A stretch of DNA of 64,000 bases, from assembly GCA_949128115.1 (NCBI GenBank), contig OX421964.1:37502177-37566176 (forward strand), read 5' to 3'. The notes beneath the pieces are model-generated. The model did no database searches. It saw nothing but the letters and a program-made list of their open reading frames with translations, and was not told the DNA's origin. The position numbers and the translations under genes were made by a program. Positions 12,531-23,024 of the stretch are shown here, piece after piece (position 1 is the first letter of the stretch; each line of letters opens with the position of its first letter). This stretch comes from Anaspis maculata. Its lineage: Eukaryota > Arthropoda > Insecta > Coleoptera > Scraptiidae.

Positions 12531-12640
12531 AATAATAATAATGTTAATAATAATAATAATAAAGCGACTTTATTTGGCGAAGTTTAGCTTAAAGCTACTC
12601 TAACACTTAACCGAGTGAGATAACAAAACGTAAATTCTAG
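12531..12640 (-). mobile_element. possible 3' end of a non-LTR retrotransposon
   Basis: Read on the minus strand, the sequence carries AATAAAGTCGC followed by a (TTA)n tract (plus-strand 12531-12563). This polyadenylation-like signal plus simple-repeat tail is typical of CR1/jockey-type 3' ends. No coding region accompanies it. A plain microsatellite is an alternative. Confidence 0.3.
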
Positions 12641-13410
12641 TAAATATGAATGACTAAGTAAAAAGTATAAACAAAAGGAAAAAAAATAAAATAAACAGTA
12701 TGTATATCCTAATTAGCTATCAGATAGCATAGTGTATAGGTGAGTACCCAATAATTGAAATAGTGGTCCCGAAACTTGAGATGGCAGTCGAGTCTGTCAT
12801 GTTGTTCGCTGAGATAAAATTCTTGAAACTTTTCTCTGCGTGCGTAATATGCTATTAACTACTCTTGTTACGTAATGTACTATTACAGGGTTAATATTTT
12901 GAACTGCTTTTGCTATCTTTTGAACATATCATAAAGTTACCCGAATTTCCGGAAGTCACCGGAAGTGAGACTAGCTTTTAATTTTTACCGCCACACACCG
13001 AATTTCTTGTTACGCATATTAGCACCGCGTGAAAGCTCCTTTCATACATGTTGTCACTAAAAATTAAAATCCGCTTAAGTAAGGCAACCGGTAACTTCAA
13101 AGGATACCTACATTACATCACATGTTTATGGCGGCAATACACTTCAAGGGTAGGTATGGTTATATTCAAGTTACCTGCGCCTTCTTGCGGTCTTTCATTG
13201 TTTTTATACAGCTGGAGTACGCAGGGCCGGCAACAATAGTGGTGCTGACGTGCTCGAGCACCACACGTAATCCGAAGAGGTGGTGCTGAGCACCACATGT
13301 TAAAAATGCAAAAATTGAAATTTGCGCCATAGTACTCCCATTCACCAATTTCGAGAATTTTTGTTCCATTTTGAAAGTTTTATTCATGTATTATTACCCC
13401 TATATTATCC

Positions 13411-13779
13411 AGGTGTCCCAGAATGAAGTAGCCAACGGCCTATGGAAGTCCAGAAGACACTAAAAGACCTCTATATTATTTTTCTGCGAAAGCTCAATAT
13501 TGAACGAGATACAGCTCTTCAAAATTTGACTTTTTTATTGGTTTTTCATGGATTCATAAACGGGTCATGAAAGTATTCGGCTGAAATTCGCCAGAGACTT
13601 GTTTAGAATGGTTCCCCACTTATTGACATACTTGATTCCAACCAGTAGTAAAACAAATAAAAATTAGAATAAAGAAAAAATTCGAATGCCGAAAAAAATA
13701 ATTATGTAGGGGCCTCTAATTTCTTCCGGGCTATCTCCCATATGCGTTTAGCTACTTTATTTTGGGACAGCCTGTACCT
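13411..13779. mobile_element. inverted-repeat MITE nested in the hAT-type element
   Basis: AGGTGTCCCAGAATGAAGTAGC (from 13411) pairs imperfectly with the complement of GCTACTTTATTTTGGGACAG and following bases ending about 13779. The arms run roughly 70 bp. Terminal GTCCCA motifs of this kind are widespread in insect MITEs. Boundaries are approximate. Confidence 0.5.
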
Positions 13780-13806
13780 AGAGTATATTTTATTCAAAGA
13801 TGACGT

Positions 13807-16800
13807 TCAAAAAAAAGAAAAAAAAAACATGTCAAGCAGTGACACCGAATCTGAAGCTGGGTATTTTTTAAGAAAATACCCGACAAATACAAGTTCAAAT
13901 AAGACCAGGAAGTTTTCGATATCCTCGCAAGACATTAGAGATGCAGGTTGTTCAAAGTGGGACAGCATTCATCAAGATCATCAAAGAAATTCAGCAAAAT
14001 GCAATCCAGATGACAGCTTATGTCATTTGCCTTCTTCGAATGTGGAAAATGCGAGGGAATTTCATTCACATGAAGTAGAAGAACTGGACACACATAAATC
14101 CAAATGGTCTCTTCACGATTATGAAGCGTCACACAATGATCAAGACATGAATACCACATCCCTCGCAACTCTTCTTCCGTGTCCCCATTGCTCTAACACA
14201 AACAAGCAAAACTACAAGGGCCAACGAGGGCTTAATATTCACATCAAACGGAAACACAAAGACCTGTCTACATCTTCTACGGAAAAAAGCTCAACAATCC
14301 ATCAGTTGTCTAAGCAGATATCTGAGAAGAAACGTAAAATCAAAATCTTGAAAAGGATCCCAAAAGGAGCCCGATTTGCTGCAGCGACAAAATTCTCAGA
14401 AGTTCTGGATTGTGTTGTGAAAACAAATGACATGCATTCTTGGAGCCTTCTCTTAACTTTCGCGTTCTCTTGTCTCTGTGTTCCAGAAAAATCAGAAAAA
14501 AAATTTTCTCTAGCAAGACTGGTGAAGCAAAACATAAGAGGTACTATCGAAAATTACAGCAACATTGGGACAAAAACTACTTCGCTATCAAGAAGAGTCG
14601 AATCCAAAGTATCAGAAGGAGATATTCGAGGAGCTGTGAAAATCTTGGCATCTAGCGACTCACTGGCCCCGGAAAATGAGAGCACCTATAAGAATCTGTT
14701 GGACAAACACCCAAATCCCAATAAAACAATGGACTTCCCAACACCTCCAGTCATCGGTGATGAAACACTAAGCGTCTCAGAAGCGGATGTTAGGAAGGCT
14801 ATCGCTAGTTTTCCAAATGGATCCAGTGGAGGAATAGACGGACTAAGACCTCAGCACCTCAAGGATCTTGTATCCAATGGCAATGGTGATGCAGCTTCCC
14901 GTCTTATCAAATCTCTCACCAAATTTTGCAACTTTACGCTGGCCGGCAAAATAAACGAACAAGTACTTCCCTTATTTTTCGGCGCCAACCTATGCGCGTT
15001 GAACAAAAAAACCGGAGGTGTCCGCCCCATCGCTGTCGGGAATACTCTGAGACGTTTAGCTGCTAAGTTGGGATGTTACTCAGTCAAAGATACTATTGGA
15101 AATATGCTTCGACCGAAACAACTAGGTTTTGCAACAAGCGGTGGATGTGAAGCTGCAGTTCATGCTACAAGAACATATTTGGATCAGAATCATAGTTCAG
15201 GAAAAGTTCTTTTAAAAATTGATTTCGCCAATGCATTCAACACAGTTCACAGGGACGCTATGTTGCACTGCGTGAAAGAATGCACTCCACTTCTTTATCC
15301 ATTCTTCTGGCAATCTTACTCCGAATCTTCACTTCTGTTCTACAGTGATTGGACTATCCCTTCGTCTTCTGGTTGCCAACAGGGAGACCCGGCAGGACCG
15401 TTATTATTTTGTTTATCGATTCACCCCGTTATTGAGCTGCTGTCCTCCGAACTGATCACTTTTTATTTGGATGACGGAACCATCGCCGATAAACCAGACA
15501 AAGTTCTCTCTGATTTCGAGGTCGTCGTTGAACATTTCAAGAAGATCGGATTGTTGATCAATTCTTCAAAATGCGAGCTACACGTTTGTGGTAAAGTGGA
15601 TCATCTGGTTCTTGAAAAATTTCAAAAACTTTCCCCTGGAATCAAAATTGTTAATGACGTGGCGTTACTAGGAGCACCAATCACCGAGGGATCTTGCGAC
15701 CAAATTCTCCAAGATAAACTAGAAGAGATGAAGTTGATGTTCAACAGACTGAAGCAGCTTGATAAACAACATGTTGCCTATTATTTGTTGCGGAACTGTT
15801 TTGCCATTCCAAAATTAACTTACATAATGAGAACCACACCATTATGGAAACATAAGAGTTTCATAATTGAAGCGGACGAACTTATAAAGGGGACAATGGA
15901 ATTTTTATTTAATTGTAAGTTGTCACCCTTTGCATACGCCAAGGCCTCTCTCCCGGTTATGCAAGGTGGAGTTGGCATTAGAAAACTACAAGACATTTTC
16001 CTACCAGCTTTCCTTTCATCAACTTTCGGAGTATCTAAACTTGTCAATATGATGTTAAATCTTGAAGATGCAGACAAGCCAAAGATTTCTTACGTTGAGG
16101 AGGCTCTTGCTGAGTGGAGTTCGCTAAACCCTGACCAATTTCCTCAAGACCCCCTTTTCCAAAAAAACTGGGACATGGTGAATTTAGTCCGTATCAATAA
16201 TGGAATCATGCCAACAACAGACATTCAGAAAGCCACTCACTTGGCTACCCAAAGAAAAGAAGCAAACGCCTGGCTCCAGGCAATTCCATCCCGTGCTATT
16301 GGTACACTTTTCGACAACAATTCTTTTAGAATTGCAGTCTGCATACGCTTGGGATGCAAAATATGCAAACCCCATTACTGCATATGCGGAGAGCGAGTGA
16401 ATGAGTATGGACTCCATGGACTGAGTTGTTCCAAAAGTGCAGGCCGTTTTTTCCGCCATCAAGAGCTGAATTCTATCATCTGCCGTTCGCTCATTTCTGC
16501 AAAAATTCCGGCCCGTCTAGAACCATGTGGACTGTGTCGAGAAGATGGTAAGCGAGTGGATGGAGTAACACTAATACCATGGGAGAATGGACAGTGCTTG
16601 GTGTGGGATGCCACCTGCACCGACACAATTGCACCGTCAAATGTGGACCACTCCAGAGAACAAGCAGGGTACGCTGCCAAAAAAGCCGCAAACTTGAAAA
16701 AGCGAAAATACTCCAAGCTACAGGAAGACTTCCTGTTCGTCCCATTTGCGGTGGAGACCCTAGGCGCTTGGTGCGAAGAAGCGATTGGATTCATTGACAG

Positions 16801-17050
16801 TTTAGGAAGACTTTTACACCGTCAAACTGGAGAGTCCCGTTCAAAATCTTTTTTAACCCAACGTATCAGTGGGACTATACAAAAAGCTAATGCCATTTCA
16901 GTCATGGGAACTTTTCCAACTACAGAATCATTGGCAGAAATATTTTATATTTTTACCTGAGTTATACATTTTTTTTTTGCTTATTTTTCTTCTTAAGATA
17001 TATGTATACAAAATAATTTTATGAAATATACACCTAAAAAAAAAAAAAAA
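13807..17050 (+). mobile_element. RLE-type non-LTR retrotransposon, apparently full length
   Basis: The element is bounded by a direct repeat, AAAGATGACGT at 13796-13806 and 17051-17061 (8-11 bp, because the leading A residues merge with the tail). It ends in an A-tract of about 16 nt at roughly 17036-17053, and holds one long intact frame. That is the signature of target-primed reverse transcription. The 5' leader is only about 22 nt, almost entirely A residues, and the 3' leader about 80 nt. Length is near 3.24 kb, compact for its class. The insertion lies wholly inside a hAT-type element, so it is younger than that element. Confidence 0.85.
13829..16960 (+). CDS. reverse transcriptase/restriction-like endonuclease polyprotein of an RLE non-LTR retrotransposon
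   Basis: This 1043-residue protein would copy its own RNA into DNA at a nicked target in the nucleus. Start: an upstream in-frame ATG at 13742 lies in flanking transposon DNA outside the target duplication, so I chose the ATG at 13829. From the N-terminus, residues 118-143 form a C-x2-C-x16-H-x4-H zinc finger. The reverse transcriptase spans about 320-720, with the first catalytic Asp at 465 (KIDFANAFN) and the YLDD box at 546-549. Near the C-terminus is a Cys/His cluster (C843, C846, C851, C853, H863, C867). A PD-(D/E)xK-like nuclease core follows, with D911 (RVDG) and D927 (VWDATC). This order, finger, RT, Cys/His cluster, nuclease, is that of the R2/CRE/NeSL group. I cannot place the clade. 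All catalytic residues are present and the frame is unbroken, so the copy may be active. Confidence 0.9.
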   Translation: MSSSDTESEAGYFLRKYPTNTSSNKTRKFSISSQDIRDAGCSKWDSIHQDHQRNSAKCNPDDSLCHLPSSNVENAREFHSHEVEELDTHKSKWSLHDYEASHNDQDMNTTSLATLLPCPHCSNTNKQNYKGQRGLNIHIKRKHKDLSTSSTEKSSTIHQLSKQISEKKRKIKILKRIPKGARFAAATKFSEVLDCVVKTNDMHSWSLLLTFAFSCLCVPEKSEKKFSLARLVKQNIRGTIENYSNIGTKTTSLSRRVESKVSEGDIRGAVKILASSDSLAPENESTYKNLLDKHPNPNKTMDFPTPPVIGDETLSVSEADVRKAIASFPNGSSGGIDGLRPQHLKDLVSNGNGDAASRLIKSLTKFCNFTLAGKINEQVLPLFFGANLCALNKKTGGVRPIAVGNTLRRLAAKLGCYSVKDTIGNMLRPKQLGFATSGGCEAAVHATRTYLDQNHSSGKVLLKIDFANAFNTVHRDAMLHCVKECTPLLYPFFWQSYSESSLLFYSDWTIPSSSGCQQGDPAGPLLFCLSIHPVIELLSSELITFYLDDGTIADKPDKVLSDFEVVVEHFKKIGLLINSSKCELHVCGKVDHLVLEKFQKLSPGIKIVNDVALLGAPITEGSCDQILQDKLEEMKLMFNRLKQLDKQHVAYYLLRNCFAIPKLTYIMRTTPLWKHKSFIIEADELIKGTMEFLFNCKLSPFAYAKASLPVMQGGVGIRKLQDIFLPAFLSSTFGVSKLVNMMLNLEDADKPKISYVEEALAEWSSLNPDQFPQDPLFQKNWDMVNLVRINNGIMPTTDIQKATHLATQRKEANAWLQAIPSRAIGTLFDNNSFRIAVCIRLGCKICKPHYCICGERVNEYGLHGLSCSKSAGRFFRHQELNSIICRSLISAKIPARLEPCGLCREDGKRVDGVTLIPWENGQCLVWDATCTDTIAPSNVDHSREQAGYAAKKAANLKKRKYSKLQEDFLFVPFAVETLGAWCEEAIGFIDSLGRLLHRQTGESRSKSFLTQRISGTIQKANAISVMGTFPTTESLAEIFYIFT

Positions 17051-17061
17051 AAAGATGACGT

Positions 17062-17190
17062 GTGCCTGAATTTTTTTTTCAAGTTCAGACTGAACTTCAA
17101 AAAAAAATCGCCTGCGACGCTGATACCCCCCCCCCCCCAGTCATTTTTCTGAAATATTCAATAGTCAGCACCACACGTTCAAATCCAAAG
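17062..17190. other. remaining right part of the hAT-type host element
   Basis: Between the retroelement's target duplication and the right terminal repeat there is a perfect hairpin around TTCAAGTTCAGACTGAACTT (near 17079-17100), a C-tract at 17126-17138, and a subterminal CAGCACCACACG. None is coding. Confidence 0.6.
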
Positions 17191-17354
17191 TTGCCGGCCC
17201 TGGGAGTACGGTCTCTGTAAAGACAAGCCCTTAATTTTATTTTTTATTTTAGGCATAAATTCATGTTCATGGTATAGGTCGCGGGAACAAAACGTCACCT
17301 TGGCACCCACTATGGCAACGTTGCAAGTACGCCTGACGTGGCAACAGGGCAATG

Positions 17355-17548
17355 TGCATTCTTTTCGACGTTGAACTGACATTAGGCTTGTTCCATCAGC
17401 AGTCCCTGACTGTCCGTGGACGTCAGCAGCCTGCGTATTACGATTTATGGAACGCCAAAATCGTAATGCGCATGCTGCTGACGTCCACGGACAGTCAGGG
17501 ACTTCTGATGGAACAAACCTATAAGACCCTCGCGTCGAAGTAAAAGCA
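17355..17548. repeat. near-perfect hairpin with 61-bp stem
   Basis: 17384-17444 is almost exactly the reverse complement of 17460-17520, with a 15-nt loop. A weaker outer pairing extends it (CTTTTCGACG near 17361 with CGTCGAAGTAAAAG near 17533). The stem holds CCCTGACTGTCCGTGGACGT and its complement. No coding potential is evident. It is probably a small foldback transposon, but a precursor of a small hairpin RNA cannot be excluded. Confidence 0.75.
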
Positions 17549-17654
17549 TCTGCTCCAATTCTTATGAATAAGGAAATGCTTTTACTTTGGAGCATCTGCT
17601 ACCTGTAGGTGAAGCAAATGCTATATTTCTCTAATATCTAATCGCTGGCTCCTT

Positions 17655-18068
17655 ATGCTTGTGCATTGGAAGTTTTTCATATTCTCTTCCATTAAGGGTA
17701 TTATCATAACGGCTGTAGTACCTACGTGCAATAACAGAACAGTAATGTCTTCCTCTGAGTCGTCACAATATGATTCAAAATTGGAGAAATCTCCCATAGC
17801 TCTTATAAAACTCATAGAGGAAAACAACGCGGTTCTGGGAAAACCTGATCCAATCACCAGCCCTTCTCATAAGCCCTCTCAGCCCTTTGTTTGTGACGAA
17901 CTGTACAGTCTTGGACACAGTATACTTTGGTCCACACCTATATCTTCAGCTACTCCAGTTGGAATCCGGGATCAGCAACATAACTTGGAAAAAAGACACG
18001 AAAAAATTATGGAGCGAGAAAGAAGGCTGCTAAAATTTTTAAATGGACAATGCAGGATGGGTCAATAA
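17655..18068 (+). other. unrecognised open frame, 137 codons
   Basis: I do not recognise this frame. It starts at an ATG at 17655. A second ATG at 17746 would begin a Ser-rich, polar protein (MSSSESSQYDSK...) with a charged helical C-terminus rich in Glu, Arg and Lys. There are no zinc-binding, nuclease or membrane motifs. It lies in repeat-rich DNA between a hairpin and a MITE-like unit, so it could be a chance frame, a piece of a DNA transposon accessory protein, or a host exon. Nothing in the sequence separates these. Confidence 0.2.
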
Positions 18069-18423
18069 ATAAGACGCACAAAAGTTGATATGGAACAATA
18101 ATCAAAGATGAAGTATATCACATGGGTATACCGCGTCAAAAACTTAACATAATTACATCGGTCAAGAATCTAATGCGCGTTTTTTTATCCACTTGGTATA
18201 TTTGCACAAGTTCAACTCATACCTCGATTAGATCTTGATTTTTTCTAACTAGCTTAGGGCTCCACCTCTATTTTCTATCTCATCTCCTAAAAAGTATGAA
18301 GTCATCCATTGCACATTTTCCCTGTTAAAGCGATACAGGCTTTTGAAATTTTCTGGATTCGTTTCCCGTCGTACTTTATAATTTTTAATCTTTCTTAGAG
18401 GTGCTCGCATAAGAGCCGCCATT

Positions 18424-18881
18424 GTAGCTACGTTTACACCATGGCTTATTTGGTCCGCGACCTGAGCATTAAATTCGACCCAAATAAATTAAGTCCACGT
18501 GGTGTAAACGATCACGGACTGGGACCAAGTTGTTTGCGTCAGGTCTCTGGCAGCCGTGGACTGACCTAATAGTCTGGATTAAATCCCCAAAGATGGGGTG
18601 TAAACGGTACCGGACTGACCCAAGCCGCAAAAACCTGTATTAGACTCAGTTGGCCGGCTGTCGGTCAACCGGATTGATGCTCCCTGACTGTCGAGGCTAT
18701 GTTATATCTAAGAGGCTATGAGTATTCAAGAGGAGCTCGAAGAAGAGATTATTATGGACCAAATCTGGACTATATTTTAAAATAGGTCCACCGTTAGTCT
18801 ACCGGTGTAAACGGTGGAAGAGAAGGACCATTTTAGGTACTTGGGTCAGTCCGGCTTTAGTCCTCTGGTGTTGACGTAGCC
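18424..18881. mobile_element. MITE with TIRs and 3-bp duplication
   Basis: GTAGCTACGTTTACACCA at 18424 pairs with TGGTGTTGACGTAGCC ending at 18881. ATT flanks both sides (18421-18423 and 18882-18884). Inside, GGTCCG/CGGACTGACC-type segments repeat in both orientations. A 3-bp duplication fits PIF/Harbinger-type elements, though those usually prefer TAA/TTA. Confidence 0.5.
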
Positions 18882-19344
18882 ATTAACAATCGACCTATAC
18901 TGATCTAAATATTCTGGCATGTGACCAGAGTCTACTCGAAAGCTACCTCCAAAATTAAGAAGCATTTACTCAATATAACAAGTAGATGCTCGGTTTTATT
19001 CATATGAAATGGAGCATTTACTTCACGACGGTAGCAAATCCTCCTTTTACTCCAGCATTACCTTTTACTTTGAGCATGAGCATTTGCTTCAATTTCTTGC
19101 GTTATTCATACAAAACGAAGTAAAAGCTAGCTTGCATTACCTCCTTTTTATTCATACCACCCATTATCGTAATAACTTTTTCCCGTGAGCTGAAAAAACT
19201 AAAAAAAATCTTGTAAATAAATAAATAAAAATAGGTATGCCTTTTCCTGAAGTGGACTTACACGTATGGGAAGATCGTAATGATTCAGTGCTTCAAAGAG
19301 TAATGTAAAAAGTGATCGAATGAAAAATGATAATACATGACACA

Positions 19345-19366
19345 ATGATGATGATGATGATGATAC
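19345..19366. repeat. (ATG)n microsatellite
   Basis: Short run of GATGATGATGATGATGATGA, immediately upstream of an LTR-like start. Confidence 0.8.
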
Positions 19367-19640
19367 TGTTACGGATTTGCGCTGGGTACTTTTATAATTG
19401 AGAGACAAACTTTTAAACACACATTCTTCATTACTGCGTACTACTAAATACACGTCAATTATCAGCCGCACTTGGATATATCGCTTTGGTTAACTTTAGC
19501 TTTGCCGATTACTCGATGTCGCTGTGAATTGAAATCTAGTGGCAGTCGGGCGACCCCGCCGCGCTTATATAGGTACTCTAGTAGTTACCTTTGGGAACAT
19601 TACACGCGTTCTCACCTCTGTTAGGATTTTTTTCATCAAT
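19367..19640. repeat. LTR fragment related to the 3980-4501 family
   Basis: It starts TGTTACGGATTTGCG and shares ATTACTGCGTACTACTA with the LTR at 3980 (near 19428 and 4048). The internal sequence is diverged. I could not find a matching end or target duplication, so the right boundary is a guess. Confidence 0.4.
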
Positions 19641-22352
19641 CTGACGAGTTTCTATTGAACTTCATTCAACAGAGATGTTAAAATCAAAATTACTTGAATT
19701 CGGTTTAAAAACAATCAAGAGACCTATAGGACCAAAACTCACTGTGATTCTTTTTCTTGGACAAACAGGTTGGTAGACATCAAAACTGATAACAGTGGCA
19801 AGAACGTGACTCCACATACTTAAAAATATGCTTTTTTCTTAATCAAGTGGAAATTAGGCATGCTAGGTGAAAACACCTGTCACCGGAAACAGATTGCCGC
19901 CATTTTGAAAGTGGCACTAGAACATTTCGGTGGCCATTTCGGTATCTCGACATATTACAAGACTATAAGAAATGAAAAGTATCTTGCCCCCTTCACAAAG
20001 GAGCCCAACGGGATACCCATTGATTCCTTCCTAATAAGACAAAACCATCAGTGGAGTGGATATTCGTCAAAAACACAAAAAAAAGGAACACAATAAAATT
20101 TCGATATAGAAACAGTGAAAAAATGAAAAACCCAATGAGTTGATGACTGATTCCATCTCAAATCATGCAGATACTCAAGAATCTGATCTTCGCCCTTGTG
20201 TTATTTAAAGCAACGAATCTAAGTTCAGTAATTTTTAATTTTCTTTGGGGCGTATAATATCGTCGCAGTCTTGGAAGGGTTGATAACCTTGCAATGTCAA
20301 ATGGACATGGATCATCATAGCATGAGCATGAAGCATACCAACTAGACTCAGATTTTCCGCAGCAGCCGCAGCCTGCTGCGATCCAGAAAAAAAACGGAAC
20401 GCATTTTATTTTTTATACCTTGCCATCACCATCGGAGGAAAATAACACAGAACTCACCTCCAGGTAAAATCAGTGCCCGGCTGGATGGGCCCCAGAATCG
20501 TAAAAGTCGCACAGGCGGTTGACAAGTTAACATCACGCATGTCAATATTCGATTTATATGGCCTTGACTAATTATTATTGCGTGCCCCCTGAAGAGCGGT
20601 TCCTCGAAGTCTGTCGTAAAAGCACCAGCCAGAAGGATCCTTCGCACAACACCCATCAATTTCTCTCCGTCCGTCGCGTAACATGAGTTACCTTATAGCG
20701 CTTATAGGTTCCTGTAAAAGAAGAATAAAAATTAACAATTGAATGTAACTTTTGTCATGTTTATACGATTACTTACAGTACTGTAAGTACTGTTACTACC
20801 ACTTTTACAATCTACTCAATACTATTTATTAAAATATTGATTTAATCGTTTATCAATCAACATTTAGAAATCTAGTTTTCAGTTTTTATATTACTTCACC
20901 AGCGTTTCGGTAGGTGGGTACTACCAACGCTTTTTCCTGCAAATCTTACATGCTGACATATTATTCGCAATTAGGAAAGTAACCTAGGTGTCCATCACAG
21001 CTTTCTTCGTTTCAGAAGACGGAAGCGCAATACGGTCATTTCAAATTTTGCAACTTCGCGGAGAACTCGGTGAATTAGGTGAATAATAAGTAACACTTAA
21101 CTTCCTACCATCACAGATCATGTAATCGCAATTGCAGAAAAACGTCTGTATACTTACGTCTGGCCTATGTAGATTAAAAGCGAAAATCGCGTTTAGTTCA
21201 GATTCGTCGTGTGATATTTTTAGGTGGCGCTCATTGTCCAAACAGCAAGCAGTGAAATTACAAACCAGCATGGGGCCCGGGTGTCCACAGAGATCCGAGA
21301 TTAGATTTCTCTGCGGATATAATGGACACTGCCGCGCCTTTTGTCACGGGACGTTAAAGTGCAAAATCCCCGAGTACGTGTGATTTTTTGGTCCTCCCGA
21401 ACTGAACTAACTAATCCTCTCTCGAGACTTGGAAAGTATTAAATGTTTTCATCTTGGGTTTTATTTTTTTTTAAAGCGCGCAGCTCACCTCCGCGACCAT
21501 TATTACCATTACCATTAGCTCTCCTAGTAGGTTCTCTCAAATTGATGTGGCGTTGCATAATCGCATCGGCAATAAACGCTGAGCGATAACTTTTTAAATT
21601 GGACAACAGCTGGGGGTCACATCTTTATTACCGTTCGCCGAAAATCATCGCGCGCTAAGCTTCTATCACCATTATTGTAAACACTTTTTTCTCTGGGCTG
21701 TAACATTTTTAGAATCCCTGCCTAACGGTGGTTTCCTTTTTCTGGTAAATTGTAGGTATGTCCTGAGCAGTACCAATAGTACCATGTACCTAGGTCAAAC
21801 TCATGACAATCGCTCATAGCAGTTTCAACGTGGCCAAAGCTTCGGGTTTCGCGCCACAAGCTTGACCGGACGAGGGGCTGTAAAATTTCCGAGAACCAAA
21901 GTACCTAACGGTAAATCCAGATTCCAGACCTAAACTTGCCTTTTTCTGTGACATTTTTACCGGCATCTTTACTTGAATAAATAGATTTTGGGATTTTGCC
22001 TTGTACAAAATTACAAATAATGATAATTATCGTCCTCTAGGTCTTTCTATAGATAATAGATATATTACATCGTATATTACTCATTTTGATAATTCAAAAA
22101 AGTATGCCTACTTTTACATCACAACTCAAAAGTCCACTTCGCAATTTTAACAATTTTCCCGTGAATGGCTTCCGCATAGATCCCCCTTGATTTCTAAAAG
22201 TATGGCGGGAGCTATATTGAAGAGGAAAGCATATCTACGAGTACCTATACGAGTGCATTTCATCGCGTACATTGATCAATAGGGTGTTCTCACAATTTCT
22301 TACATTCGAAAAATAGAAAGTATATCATGTACATTGTACACTTTTTATTTTT
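19641..22352. other. unassigned sequence, no gene seen
   Basis: No domain-bearing frame and no tRNA-like fold. A 16-bp perfect palindrome, CTTACAGTACTGTAAG, is present near 20772 but has no other support. Confidence 0.35.
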
Positions 22353-22518
22353 AGTAGAATGACTTTTTGAAGCAAAATTAAAGTGACAAGCTGGAACGTT
22401 AGGAGGATACGGCTAATGGCCACTAATAGTTCCGCACCAAAACTTTGCAGGTGCCACCAGCCTAAGCTGTGGCCCCCCAGCTTGTCACTTTATTTTTGCT
22501 CCAAAAAGACATTCTACT
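22353..22518. repeat. small foldback, about 44-bp stem
   Basis: AGTAGAATGACTTTTTG from 22353 pairs with CAAAAAGACATTCTACT ending 22518. The pairing continues inward through AAGTGACAAGCTGG/CCAGCTTGTCACTT. The loop is about 77 nt. Probably a short foldback transposon. Confidence 0.65.
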
Positions 22519-23024
22519 GAATTCCAAACGTGAACGGCATATACTTGGGGTCTGTATCTCACCAGTAGTGAATTTAGTTTTGCCAAAAAATTCCTCACAA
22601 TGATCTACAAGGGGATACAAATTTGAACGAAATTTTTCCCGGCAAAAACAGCATGTGACGTCATCACTCCCATGTCACTCGATGTTAGATGTTGTCATCA
22701 AACTTCTGCATAAATAGATCTCGAAGAAATGGGTGGTATTTTGTGCCTCGTTGACGAAACACCTCAAAAAGTGCCCCATCAAAATTGTTCCTGAATGTTC
22801 CCGAAAGTTGATTAGTTTCGAAAATACAATAGTTCAAACCCCCTCAGCGTTATTTTCCTTTATCAAACACTTATTGTGTTGCGAGAATGACTGACTGGCT
22901 TCAGGGTAAATTACTACGTGCTACGTGAAGGATACTTTGAATAGACGCCCACCATGTGCGTTCAACAAGTCCGAGAAATGGAGGTTCTTTATCAGTCTTA
23001 TCACAAGTAATTATTGGGCAAGTA

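Larger units (their letters stand above)
13222..17202. mobile_element. hAT-type element enlarged by nested insertions
   Basis: The ends are a perfect 13-bp inverted repeat, CAGGGCCGGCAAC at 13222 and its complement ending at 17202. The identical 8-bp duplication GGAGTACG flanks both (13214-13221 and 17203-17210). Near the ends the motif GTGGTGCT/AGCACCAC recurs several times in both orientations, like the subterminal transposase-binding repeats known for hAT elements. No hAT transposase is visible. After subtracting the inverted-repeat unit at 13411-13779 and the retroelement at 13807-17050, only a few hundred bases remain, so the host element was a small non-autonomous one. Identification as hAT is from the ends and duplication length. 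Confidence 0.9.
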
